Assembly (NCBI RefSeq): GCF_014303395.1
Contig: NZ_CP060298.1
Span: 1,240,001-1,304,000 of the forward strand
Source of the DNA: Nakamurella sp. PAMC28650
GTDB lineage: Bacteria > Actinomycetota > Actinomycetes > Mycobacteriales > Nakamurellaceae
Length of the DNA stretch: 64,000 bases
Direction: 5' to 3'
Below, one piece after another: positions 27,244-34,975 of this stretch; within the stretch, counting starts at the first letter, position 1; each line of letters starts with the position of its first letter. A program made the position numbers and the translations under genes. The notes beneath the pieces are model-generated. The model made no database searches, was not told where the DNA came from, and worked only from the letters and a program-made list of their open reading frames with translations.

Positions 27244-27787
27244 GGGGACGACGGCGAGCGGCATCGTCCATCCGGGAGCGATGGGGGCAGCGGTAGGTCG
27301 TCCGCTGCGATGGTGGAACCGGGTCCGTCGCCGATCGTTTGTGCCGATTTCCCACCCGCGCTCCACCCCGGGTGGACACGGGACACGCGACGCCAGCCGG
27401 GGCACGGCGGTCAGCCTCGACGCGAATCCCGACCTGTCTGCTGCGCACATGGCGACGTGGTCGCACGTTCGACGGGATTACCCGGACCCGTAGTGGCCAA
27501 TCGTCGATAGCGAAGGTCTGAGTCCCCGACTACGGGGGACGCTCGCCTTCGGTATCGGTGGTTTCGACATCATCGCCGCTGAAGCCATCGCCCTGGCCAG
27601 AGCGGGATCGCTCTCCGGGTTCCGATTGCGCCCGCTGGTGGCCGTCTCAGCGGCCGCGTCCTCGACATCGTCAACGATAGGGACTGAACTCTGGGCTTTC
27701 CCTCGGGATCTCCGGGGCCCACCGGTGGCCACGGTCTGCGCTCCGCGCAACGCCCTACGGTGGCCAGCACGTGCCAGTGCGAATCGA
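27244..27787. other. Gap after dnaB with no supported gene
   Basis: About 540 bases. Open frames on both strands are short, arginine-rich and lack ribosome sites. No clear terminator hairpin for dnaB is visible. I see nothing that can be named. Confidence 0.5.
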
Positions 27788-27906
27788 CACCACCACCACC
27801 CCTTGCCACCACCACTTCTTGCCACCACCACCCCTTGCCACCACCACCACCCTTGCCACCACCACCGCCCTTGCCACCACCACCGCCCTTGCCACCACCA
27901 CCACCC
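27788..27906. repeat. CCACCACCACC-TTG minisatellite
   Basis: A run of 16-18-bp units of the type TTGCCACCACCACCGCCC; TTG recurs at 27803, 27819, 27835, 27853, 27871 and 27889, so the period changes from 16 to 18. It ends about 15 nt before the ribosome site of the DUF2255 gene. The plus strand is C-rich and the minus strand G-rich in this stretch. Confidence 0.92.
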
Positions 27907-27934
27907 GTACGGCCATCACCGCAGAGGAGTTCGC

Positions 27935-28354
27935 ATGGTCACCACCGCCTGGTCGTTGGACGAGCTGGTCCGGATCGGTCGGGCCGAGGAGCTGGAGATC
28001 GCCGCTGAGCGTGCCGACGGGACGCCGCGGCGTTGGGCGCCGATCTGGGTCGTCCGCGTGGGCGAGCAGGTGTACGTGCGGACCTGGTATCGGCGGGATA
28101 CCGGCTGGTTCGGGCACGTCCTCGAATCCCGAAAGGCACGAATCCGCGTCCCGGGCCTCGAGGCCCGGGTCGCTGTCGAAGACGTGGGCGCGGACTCCGG
28201 CGGTCGGCGTACACACGTCGATGCGGCCTACCGCGCCAAGTACGGACGATACGGGGCCTCGGTCGACCGCATGATTGCACCCGACGCGGTGGCCACGACC
28301 CTGCAGCTCACCCGAGACCAGCCGGCACCATCAGCGGAGCCGTGCCCCGGGTGA
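27935..28354 (+). CDS. DUF2255 family protein
   Basis: A 139-aa protein of unknown function with the split-barrel-like look of this family: WSLDELVRIGRAEELEIAAE at the start, TPRRWAPIWVVRVGEQVYVR in the middle and AYRAKYGRYG near the end. Family members resemble flavin-binding nitroreductase-like barrels (DUF385), but no cofactor site is proven. The ATG at 27935 follows GAGGAG after 6 nt. The gene starts immediately after a C-rich minisatellite. Confidence 0.82.
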   Translation: MVTTAWSLDELVRIGRAEELEIAAERADGTPRRWAPIWVVRVGEQVYVRTWYRRDTGWFGHVLESRKARIRVPGLEARVAVEDVGADSGGRRTHVDAAYRAKYGRYGASVDRMIAPDAVATTLQLTRDQPAPSAEPCPG

Positions 28355-28456
28355 GACGAACTGTCCAGCAGCACGAGTACCTCCACCGATCTGGGTCCGT
28401 CACCGGGGCCAGGGCGGCGAAACCCGAGGTGGTTCCTCCGCGCCTACGATCGTGAA

Positions 28457-29173
28457 ATGACAAGTGCACAGGCAACGATGTCCCTCTCGGTGCGCGGGGA
28501 GGCCCAACGCACGACCGCTCCGGACGAGGCCCGGGTGCTGTCGACCCTCAGTGCCACCGCTGGTTCCAAGAACGCGGCGATGACGGAAGTGCGGACCGCG
28601 CTGCCCGGCATCCTGGCGGACCTCGCGCAGTTGGGCGGTGAGGCACTGACCGCGCAGACCATCCGCGCGCCCCTGACCTGGTCGACGCAGTCGATGCGGA
28701 CGCAGGAGGAACATGCCCACGACAAGACCACCGGCGTGCACGGGCCCACGGGTCGCCACCAATCCTCGGTGACCCTGCTGGTCACCGTTCGCGACTTCTC
28801 CTTGCTCGCCGGCGTTGCGGCGGCGGTGATCAGCCGTGATTCGGTGGAGGTTCATTCGGTGTCCTGGTCGGTCGACGAGGACAACGCCGAATGGGCACTG
28901 GTCCGGGCCGATGCCATCCGTGCTGCGCTGCTCAAGGGACACGACTACGCCGCCGCCCTCGGCGGATCAGTCGTCAGGGTCGAACATGTCGCAGATGCCG
29001 GACTGCTGGGCGGCGACAGTTCGGGTCCGATGCGGATACCGGTCCGCGCATTTGCCATGGGAGCGAGCGGGTTCGGTGGTGACGACCTGTCCCTGGACCC
29101 ACCGCCCCAGGTTCTGAGCGCCACGATCGAAGCACGTTTCATTTCTTCGGTCGGCGCGCTACCTGTTCGATAG
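28457..29173 (+). CDS. SIMPL domain (DUF541) protein
   Basis: A 238-aa protein of the SIMPL family (PF04402). Typical pieces are the opening SVRGEAQRTTAPDEARVLSTL, a QSSVTLLVTVRDFSLL central strand pair, and an RADAIRAALLKGHDYAAALGG helix. Family members are oligomeric and often exported; this one has no signal peptide and should be cytoplasmic. Function unknown. The ATG at 28457 is the natural start. Confidence 0.85.
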   Translation: MTSAQATMSLSVRGEAQRTTAPDEARVLSTLSATAGSKNAAMTEVRTALPGILADLAQLGGEALTAQTIRAPLTWSTQSMRTQEEHAHDKTTGVHGPTGRHQSSVTLLVTVRDFSLLAGVAAAVISRDSVEVHSVSWSVDEDNAEWALVRADAIRAALLKGHDYAAALGGSVVRVEHVADAGLLGGDSSGPMRIPVRAFAMGASGFGGDDLSLDPPPQVLSATIEARFISSVGALPVR

Positions 29174-29339
29174 TGCACTTTTGACTCGAGTCTGATCGGG
29201 AAGGACAGAACGGCGTGGACGCCCGCTCTCCAAGGCTCGCCACCGCGAGCGCCTGACCGAGGTCGCGTCCGGCTAGCGCTGAGCTGCCGGGCGAGCATGG
29301 CTCGTACGGCTCCCCCACGGGGGCGGCCAGAAATGGAGA

Positions 29340-30323
29340 TCACGCCCACGGGAGGGGGCCGCGCCCACGGGCCAGCAGACTTGCGCGCAACTGCCGGCTG
29401 CCCGTGGTGTTGAGCCCGCAGAATGCAAAGGCGTTCGCCGGTTCCTGAGCTGCGGTGACCGGGGCGCGGTTGCTGTCGAACACCAGGAGCTGCACTGTCA
29501 GGTCGCCGCCCGCGGTGATGTCCGGCAGCCGTGTCAGCTGTGCGATGACCTGCCGGCACGTCCTCTCCAGCTCGGCCCGGCTGACGTGCCGTTCCCCGGT
29601 GTAGGCATAGCCGAAGAGCTCGCCCTGATGCAGCTCGGTGCAGTCGATGTTCTGGTTCTGGACCGGGTCGGCGACGAGCAGGCAGGTACCCAGCTCATCG
29701 CGATGGGCGCCGGTGAGCATGGCGCCCCGCAGTGACGACACGTAGGACGCCGGCGGATCGATCATTCCGTGGCTGCCGGGCTGTGGGTAGGTGACGCAGG
29801 CGAGCCAGTGCTGCCCCGCAGCCCGTTGCCGCACCGAGGGTGCCGAGCCTGCCGCGCCGAGCGCCGCAGTGGGGTTCCAGAAGGTGAAGAAGTCTGCCTG
29901 ATACCCGCGACCGCTCACCGGTAGTCCGATGTACCGCAATGCGGCCGGCTGACAAGTCTCCATGTTCGGGTCGACGATGCTTCCGCTCCCGTCCGCGTTC
30001 GTCGTCACCACGGGCCTGGCTGGATCGGCGATGATCGCCACCACCTCCCCGTACCGGGTGGCCACGCAGCTTCCGATCTGCAACGTGGGGTACGGGAGCG
30101 AAATGTTGCTTGTCGGGGCCGGCGTGGCGTCCTGCAGAGTCCAGGGCGAGCTCCCGGGATCCAGACCACAATCGCCTATTGCTGGGGCGCCGGCCACCGG
30201 GACGGCCACGGCCGTTCCACGGACGGCCTTGGGGCTCAGGTGGGACACCACGGCCATCACCATCAGGGTGACGCCGATCACGAGCACGCCCAGCATCCGA
30301 GGTCGGTGCACGATCGCCACCAC
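29340..30323 (-). CDS. Membrane-anchored septum-formation-like protein
   Basis: A 327-aa protein with one N-terminal TM helix (MLGVLVIGVTLMVMAVVSHL, residues 10-29) and an extracytoplasmic domain rich in paired cysteines (GDCGLDPGSS, IGSCVATRYGEV, LACVTYPQPG, NIDCTELHQGE, ERTCRQVIAQ, FAFCGLNTTG). The motif CTELHQGELFGY matches the Septum_form-type C-x-x-x-H-x-x-E signature of secreted actinobacterial proteins. The cysteines probably form disulphides. Role unknown. GTG at 30323 or ATG at 30296 may be the start. It lies downstream of the large membrane-protein gene on the same strand, 222 nt apart. Confidence 0.65.
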   Translation of the reverse strand: MVAIVHRPRMLGVLVIGVTLMVMAVVSHLSPKAVRGTAVAVPVAGAPAIGDCGLDPGSSPWTLQDATPAPTSNISLPYPTLQIGSCVATRYGEVVAIIADPARPVVTTNADGSGSIVDPNMETCQPAALRYIGLPVSGRGYQADFFTFWNPTAALGAAGSAPSVRQRAAGQHWLACVTYPQPGSHGMIDPPASYVSSLRGAMLTGAHRDELGTCLLVADPVQNQNIDCTELHQGELFGYAYTGERHVSRAELERTCRQVIAQLTRLPDITAGGDLTVQLLVFDSNRAPVTAAQEPANAFAFCGLNTTGSRQLRASLLARGRGPLPWA

Positions 30324-30545
30324 CGATCCGGCTGGTCCGACGTTCCGGGCGGCCGGGAGCGGCCGGTCCCTGGGAGGATCCGCCTCCGTCGTGACCGTGG
30401 GATTCGACCCTACCGCCGGTCGTTCCGGCGAAATGATCGGTGCGTCGGCAGCGTCACCTGACAGTCGCTGCCCCCACGTCCTGATGAGTTGACGCCTGGA
30501 CGAATCACCGTCTCGTCGAGTTCCGGACGGGTGTCGGGTTCGGCG

Positions 30546-32327
30546 TCAGCAGTCGTCAGGAGCCAGCATCCACACGGAGACCCCGCCGTCCACCAGATCC
30601 GCCCGTCGGCCGGTCAGTGCGCCGGCCAGATCGATGAGGCGGGGGGCCTCATCGACGCTGCGGACGACGATGATCGCCTGCAACCCGAGCGTGCACAGGG
30701 CCTGGTGGCCGGCCTTGACGACGGTCCCGGCGGGCCGGTTCCAGACGGTCTGACGCGTGTCGTCGGCCAGTTGCACCAGCAAGGCACCGGGGGCATTCGC
30801 AGCTGGGCTCCCGTTGGGCCGCAACGCATATCCGCCGGGTTGACGGAAGCGGAAGTCGGCCTGCTGCTGGTAGAACATGGTACGGGCGTCACCGGCCGGC
30901 AGTAGTAGGACCGGCGTGCCGGCCGGCAGCAGTGCGCGCTCCTGCACCGATCCGAAGAACGTCGCCGGCGCCGGGAGTCGATAGCTGCCGACGGCCGTGG
31001 GCAGCAGGGTCAGCAGCGCAGCCACCATGCCGACAACCGCTGTGCCGGAGGCGATACGGTGAATGCCGGCCGTCCGGCCGGTGACGGTCAGCAGCTGGTC
31101 GCCCCAGCGGGCCACCAGCCAGGCGATCGCCAGGAACGAGGCGAAGGCGAACCGGCCGGGGAGCACGGATTCCAGGGCCGGCAGTCGGCCCAGCAGCCGC
31201 CAGGGGAGCCAGCTCCCGCCGATCCCGTTCGTGCCGAAGGTGAACAGCACCATGACCAGCAGGGTTCCGGATGCGATGCGCACCAATCGATCTCGGCCGA
31301 TCGTCAGTAGAATGCCGATCAGCAGGACGGCCAGCACCGCCCAGCCGAGGTAGACGCCGTCCTCTGCCACACCGAGGAACGACCGATGTCCGGGATCCGC
31401 CACGATCAGCAACCGGCTGGATCCGAACACGTAGTCGCCCGGCACGGCCCGGAACCGGTCGGTGGGGACGGTCAGCGCCGGCGACAGGAGCAACTGCGAG
31501 ACCAACAACGGGGATGCCGCGACGATGGTGACTCCCACCGCCAGCAGCACCCAGCGCCAACTGGTGGCAATCGCCGCACGAGTCAGCACCGGGAGGACCC
31601 ACAGCGCGAGCAGCAGGGCGACGACCATGCCGATCACCGTGATCAGCACCAGTTCCTCGCTGATCCCCAGCGCCGCCGCCGTCACCAGCCCGAGGTACAG
31701 GGCGCTGCGCCTCTGGGAACGCGGCCGCCGCCACAGCAGGTCCTCGCCGAGCATCAGCATGACGGGCAGCAGGGCGCAGAAGACCAGGTTCAGGTGTCCC
31801 AGCAGGTGTCCGCCCATGAACGGGTCGAAGCCCAGCAGCAGGCCGCCGGCCACCGCCGGTGCCGGGTGCTGCACATGACGGCGCAGCCACCAGAAGCCGG
31901 TCAGGGCGGTCAGGGCGGGGGCGAGCGTCATCAGGACGGCGAAACCCAGTGGTGCGCCCTGGGTCAGGGTGATCGGGGCGGCCAGGACGCCGAGGGTCGG
32001 GGCCAGGGTGTTCCAGGCCAGCGACACCCCGCCCGGATAGAGCAAGGCATCCGAGGTGAACGGACTGTGCCCGTGCAGCAGCTGCCAGTACCACATCATC
32101 TGCATCGGGTCGTTGGTGTGCTGGAAGCTCCCGAGCGTGCTGCCGACCGGATCGGCCCAGAGGTCCCGATACATCAGCAGAGCTCCCGCCAACGCCAGGC
32201 CGAAGACGATCCAGGAAGGGGCTTTTCGGGGAGGGCGGCCGGACCGGGCGCGCGACGGGCCGACGGCATCCCTTCGGCCGCGGGCACGTTTCAGGGCCGC
32301 GTCCCGGGATGCCACCTGCCCAGTCAA
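30546..32327 (-). CDS. Large polytopic membrane protein, glycosyltransferase-like
   Basis: A 593-aa protein with about eleven hydrophobic segments between residues 38 and 450 and a C-terminal outside domain. The first loop carries acidic residues (MYRDLWADPVGSTLG...HTNDPMQMMWYW) in the place where GT-C glycosyltransferases hold their catalytic aspartates, and LHGHSPF, DALLYPGG and YVFGSS are conserved in uncharacterised actinobacterial relatives. I infer a polyprenol-sugar-dependent transferase but cannot assign donor or acceptor. The TTG at 32327 or the GTG at 32315 may be the start; no ATG fits. Confidence 0.6.
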   Translation of the reverse strand: MTGQVASRDAALKRARGRRDAVGPSRARSGRPPRKAPSWIVFGLALAGALLMYRDLWADPVGSTLGSFQHTNDPMQMMWYWQLLHGHSPFTSDALLYPGGVSLAWNTLAPTLGVLAAPITLTQGAPLGFAVLMTLAPALTALTGFWWLRRHVQHPAPAVAGGLLLGFDPFMGGHLLGHLNLVFCALLPVMLMLGEDLLWRRPRSQRRSALYLGLVTAAALGISEELVLITVIGMVVALLLALWVLPVLTRAAIATSWRWVLLAVGVTIVAASPLLVSQLLLSPALTVPTDRFRAVPGDYVFGSSRLLIVADPGHRSFLGVAEDGVYLGWAVLAVLLIGILLTIGRDRLVRIASGTLLVMVLFTFGTNGIGGSWLPWRLLGRLPALESVLPGRFAFASFLAIAWLVARWGDQLLTVTGRTAGIHRIASGTAVVGMVAALLTLLPTAVGSYRLPAPATFFGSVQERALLPAGTPVLLLPAGDARTMFYQQQADFRFRQPGGYALRPNGSPAANAPGALLVQLADDTRQTVWNRPAGTVVKAGHQALCTLGLQAIIVVRSVDEAPRLIDLAGALTGRRADLVDGGVSVWMLAPDDC

Positions 32328-32354
32328 CCACGGGCCGCGCGTCGGATCCGTGCG

Positions 32355-33059
32355 TCAGCGATGCGCGGCGCAGCAGGGCGTCGGGTTCGGGGTCTCGAAC
32401 GGTACCCAGGTGCCGCCGATGGCCGGCTGCACGTGCAGGACGAGTTCACCGCCCTGCCACCGGGGTCGGACGAAATCGCGCGTCACCAGCAGGGCGTCCG
32501 CCCCGGGGGAATCGCCGCCGAGTGCGTCGATGCGGTCGATGGTCGTCGCCAGCACCTGGCGCAAAGCCACCGTCCCGGTGAGGGACTCGCTCCCGGGGAA
32601 CTGCACCGCCCGCCCGCTGGTGCGGTCCCGATGGGCCGCTGCGGCGGCCGACGCCGACACCTGGAGAGCGGGCAGCCCCACCCGACTGTCGCCCAACGCG
32701 ACCGATCCCTGGGCGCCGTCCTCGACGGCGAGCAGGTCCGCGAGCATCTCCAGCAGCCTGCCCGGCGTCAGCCCGGTGAGCATCAAGATCGACATGCTGA
32801 CATGAGGTGTCGCGAACACCGTCGCGCGATGAGTCGCCGTCGTCAGGTCCAGCGCGCCGGCCGCCCGCACCGCCATCGCGACCTGCGCCAGGTGGTGCTC
32901 GGCGGCGCGCTCGCTGGGGGCCATCACGTCCAGGCCGGCGACCAGACGGATCAGCGGCACCTGCCCGTCCGTCGTCGGGCCCGCGGCAGTCATCGAGTCG
33001 GCAGTCATCGAGGCGGAGGTGATCGAGTCGGCAGCTGTCATGTCGTCAACGACGGTCAT
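32355..33059 (-). CDS. Hypothetical protein, coupled to the CehA-type gene
   Basis: A 234-aa protein I do not recognise. The start codon overlaps the stop of the upstream CehA-type gene (ATGA), so the two are translated together. The first 30 residues are a low-complexity Met/Thr/Ala/Asp stretch (SITSASMTADSMTAAG) coded by a local DNA repeat of ATGACTGC/GACTCGATC type. Further on, HVSMSILMLTGLTPGRLLEMLADLLA and VTRDFVRPRWQGGELVLHVQP look like folded parts. The C-terminus has a CC pair. No signal peptide, no membrane helix. Partnership with the metallohydrolase is suggested only by coupling. Confidence 0.6.
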   Translation of the reverse strand: MTVVDDMTAADSITSASMTADSMTAAGPTTDGQVPLIRLVAGLDVMAPSERAAEHHLAQVAMAVRAAGALDLTTATHRATVFATPHVSMSILMLTGLTPGRLLEMLADLLAVEDGAQGSVALGDSRVGLPALQVSASAAAAAHRDRTSGRAVQFPGSESLTGTVALRQVLATTIDRIDALGGDSPGADALLVTRDFVRPRWQGGELVLHVQPAIGGTWVPFETPNPTPCCAAHR

Positions 33060-34789
33060 CGAGTCGGCAGCACCCACATCGGGTTCGTGTAGAACCAGAG
33101 GTCCTGCCACGGATCCGCGTCGCCGACCACGTCCATCTTCGGGCCGGCGGGATCCACGGCCGCGCCCTTCAGCCCCACGGCAAGTCGATTGCCGTCGGAA
33201 CCACGGAGCCGGACGTAGAACCCGTCGTCGAGGCGGCCGAGGGCGTAGGTCAGGACGATCGTCCTGGTCTGACCGCTGACGTCGTAGGACCTGACCACCC
33301 TGGTGCCGGGCGCGCTCATCGTGTCCCGATCCTTGGCTGCGCCGGTGATCGCGCCGCGGATCACATCGACCTGCGCCAGTGTCGGCAGGAACTGCGACCA
33401 GTTGGGCACTCGTGCGGTGTCGATGCGGATCTGCAGGGTGACCGGGGTTCCGCGGCGGGCGTGCAGGACCCCGCCGAGCGGGACCTCGTCACCGCCCGCG
33501 CGAAGTCGGACATCCAGAGCGTCGATCAGGCCGCCGTGATCGACCCACACCCGCCCGGCCCGCAGCCCGTGCATCACGCCGGCATACGAGTAGTCGGCGG
33601 ACCCGACGTGCGTGCGGCTGTAGTAGCCCGGCCAGAAGTCGCCGTTCCCCAGTTGCGGCGCGGTGATGTGGACCGGGTCGTTGAAATGACCGTTGTTGAC
33701 GAAATCGCTACCCGGCCCGCGCTGCGACGTGTCCGAGTAGATCTGGTGGCTGTCGGAGTTGGCGCTGATCCACCACGCCTTGCCCTCGGCGAGGAGGCTG
33801 TCCCAGAGGCCACCGACGGTGGCCGTCATCCAGTCGAAACCGCCGAAGGTGCGGTAGCTCTCGAGCGGATAGCCCGGGAAGCTGGCCACCGGGTCAGGGC
33901 TGTTGTCGTAGTAGCCGCGGCCGGAGCCGGGCCCGTTCGGCGTGGCGATGCCGGCCGCCTGATGGCCCGGCGCGCCTTCCATTCCGATCGCGATCTTGGG
34001 GGCGGCGTCCCGCCATCCACGGATCTCGTGCGGAGAGTCGATGCCCTTGCGGGCCGGGTGGTTGGCGAGCATCAGCGCATCCGAGACGCGTTGGGAGGCC
34101 ACCGAGTCGGACAGGAAGTGCAGTCCGGCGACGGCCAGGGCCTCGTTGGTCGGGGTGTTGGCGGTGGCCGCCTTCACCACGCCGTCGTAGCCGTTCTCGA
34201 AGGCCTTGAGGACGGACACCTCGTTGCGGCCGGGGTGGACGAACACGGTGCCGTGCTCGGCCGCCGGGATGTTCCACTCCAGACCCTGGAACACCAGGGT
34301 GCCGGGCACGTCCCGCCGTGCGGCAAGGATGTCGGGGTTGACCTTCTCGACGCCGATCTTGGCGTGCTGGGCCGATCCGTGATCGGTAATCACCATCCAG
34401 CCCAGTCCGTACGCATGGGCGTGACGGACGTGGTCGATCACCCGGTACTGGCCGTCGGGCGAGTACTGGGTGTGGATGTGGTGGTCGCCGGCCAGCCACC
34501 GGTAGCCGCCCTTCGGCACGCCGGTGGGCGCCCCCGCCGCGGTGGTGGCCGCAGCGGCCGTGCCGGTGTTGACGGTCGTGACGAGCACGCTCGCCGCGGC
34601 GCCCGCGCCGAGGACACCAGCGGCCCGGAAGAACTTCCGCCGGCCGAGCTCGTCGGGGCGAAGCTCGGAGTCGTCGATGCTCAGATCCGCGGCGGGCCGC
34701 AGGACGGCCGGCTCGCCACCGTCGTGACGGTGCCCGTCGGTGTGCTCGTGGGAGTGCTCGTGGACCTGTGCGCCGTGACTGTGCTGCAT
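33056..34789 (-). CDS. CehA/McbA-type PHP metallohydrolase, Tat-exported
   Basis: A 577-aa secreted metal-dependent hydrolase. The N-terminus has a histidine-rich stretch (SHGAQVHEHSHEHTDGHRHD, about residues 4-23), then a Tat signal GRRKFFRAAGVLGAGAA near residue 52. The PHP domain shows DHHIHTQYS near residue 105, MVITDHGS, the LEWNIP glutamate, LANHPAR and SDSHQIY near residue 345, all metal-binding positions. The C-terminal third is a beta-rich region. Characterised relatives cleave carbamate or phosphoester bonds; the substrate here is unknown. The ATG at 34789 follows GAGGTC after 4 nt; an upstream ATG at 34870 is less likely. Confidence 0.85.
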   Translation of the reverse strand: MQHSHGAQVHEHSHEHTDGHRHDGGEPAVLRPAADLSIDDSELRPDELGRRKFFRAAGVLGAGAAASVLVTTVNTGTAAAATTAAGAPTGVPKGGYRWLAGDHHIHTQYSPDGQYRVIDHVRHAHAYGLGWMVITDHGSAQHAKIGVEKVNPDILAARRDVPGTLVFQGLEWNIPAAEHGTVFVHPGRNEVSVLKAFENGYDGVVKAATANTPTNEALAVAGLHFLSDSVASQRVSDALMLANHPARKGIDSPHEIRGWRDAAPKIAIGMEGAPGHQAAGIATPNGPGSGRGYYDNSPDPVASFPGYPLESYRTFGGFDWMTATVGGLWDSLLAEGKAWWISANSDSHQIYSDTSQRGPGSDFVNNGHFNDPVHITAPQLGNGDFWPGYYSRTHVGSADYSYAGVMHGLRAGRVWVDHGGLIDALDVRLRAGGDEVPLGGVLHARRGTPVTLQIRIDTARVPNWSQFLPTLAQVDVIRGAITGAAKDRDTMSAPGTRVVRSYDVSGQTRTIVLTYALGRLDDGFYVRLRGSDGNRLAVGLKGAAVDPAGPKMDVVGDADPWQDLWFYTNPMWVLPTR

Positions 34790-34975
34790 GCCGACCTCAT
34801 ATCTGGATACCGAACCCCGGTGATGTGGTTGAAGCTCAACACCGGTAGGTAAACCATTGGTAAATGCCACCCCAACTTCTGTCGACCGATGGCCGAATCA
34901 GGGGCGCGACCTTCGTGGCATCGCCGCACCGGAGTCCGCTAGGTAGCGCGCAAGAGCTGAGCAGTGCTGCTGGTC

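Noticed and set aside
27478..27831. Glycine-rich small protein coded by the minisatellite on the minus strand
   Set aside because: The period changes between 16 and 18 bp, so no single frame is kept, and there is no ribosome site.
34790..34870. Upstream ATG for the PHP hydrolase
   Set aside because: The extra 27 residues have no ribosome site, whereas the ATG at 34789 follows GAGGTC at good distance.
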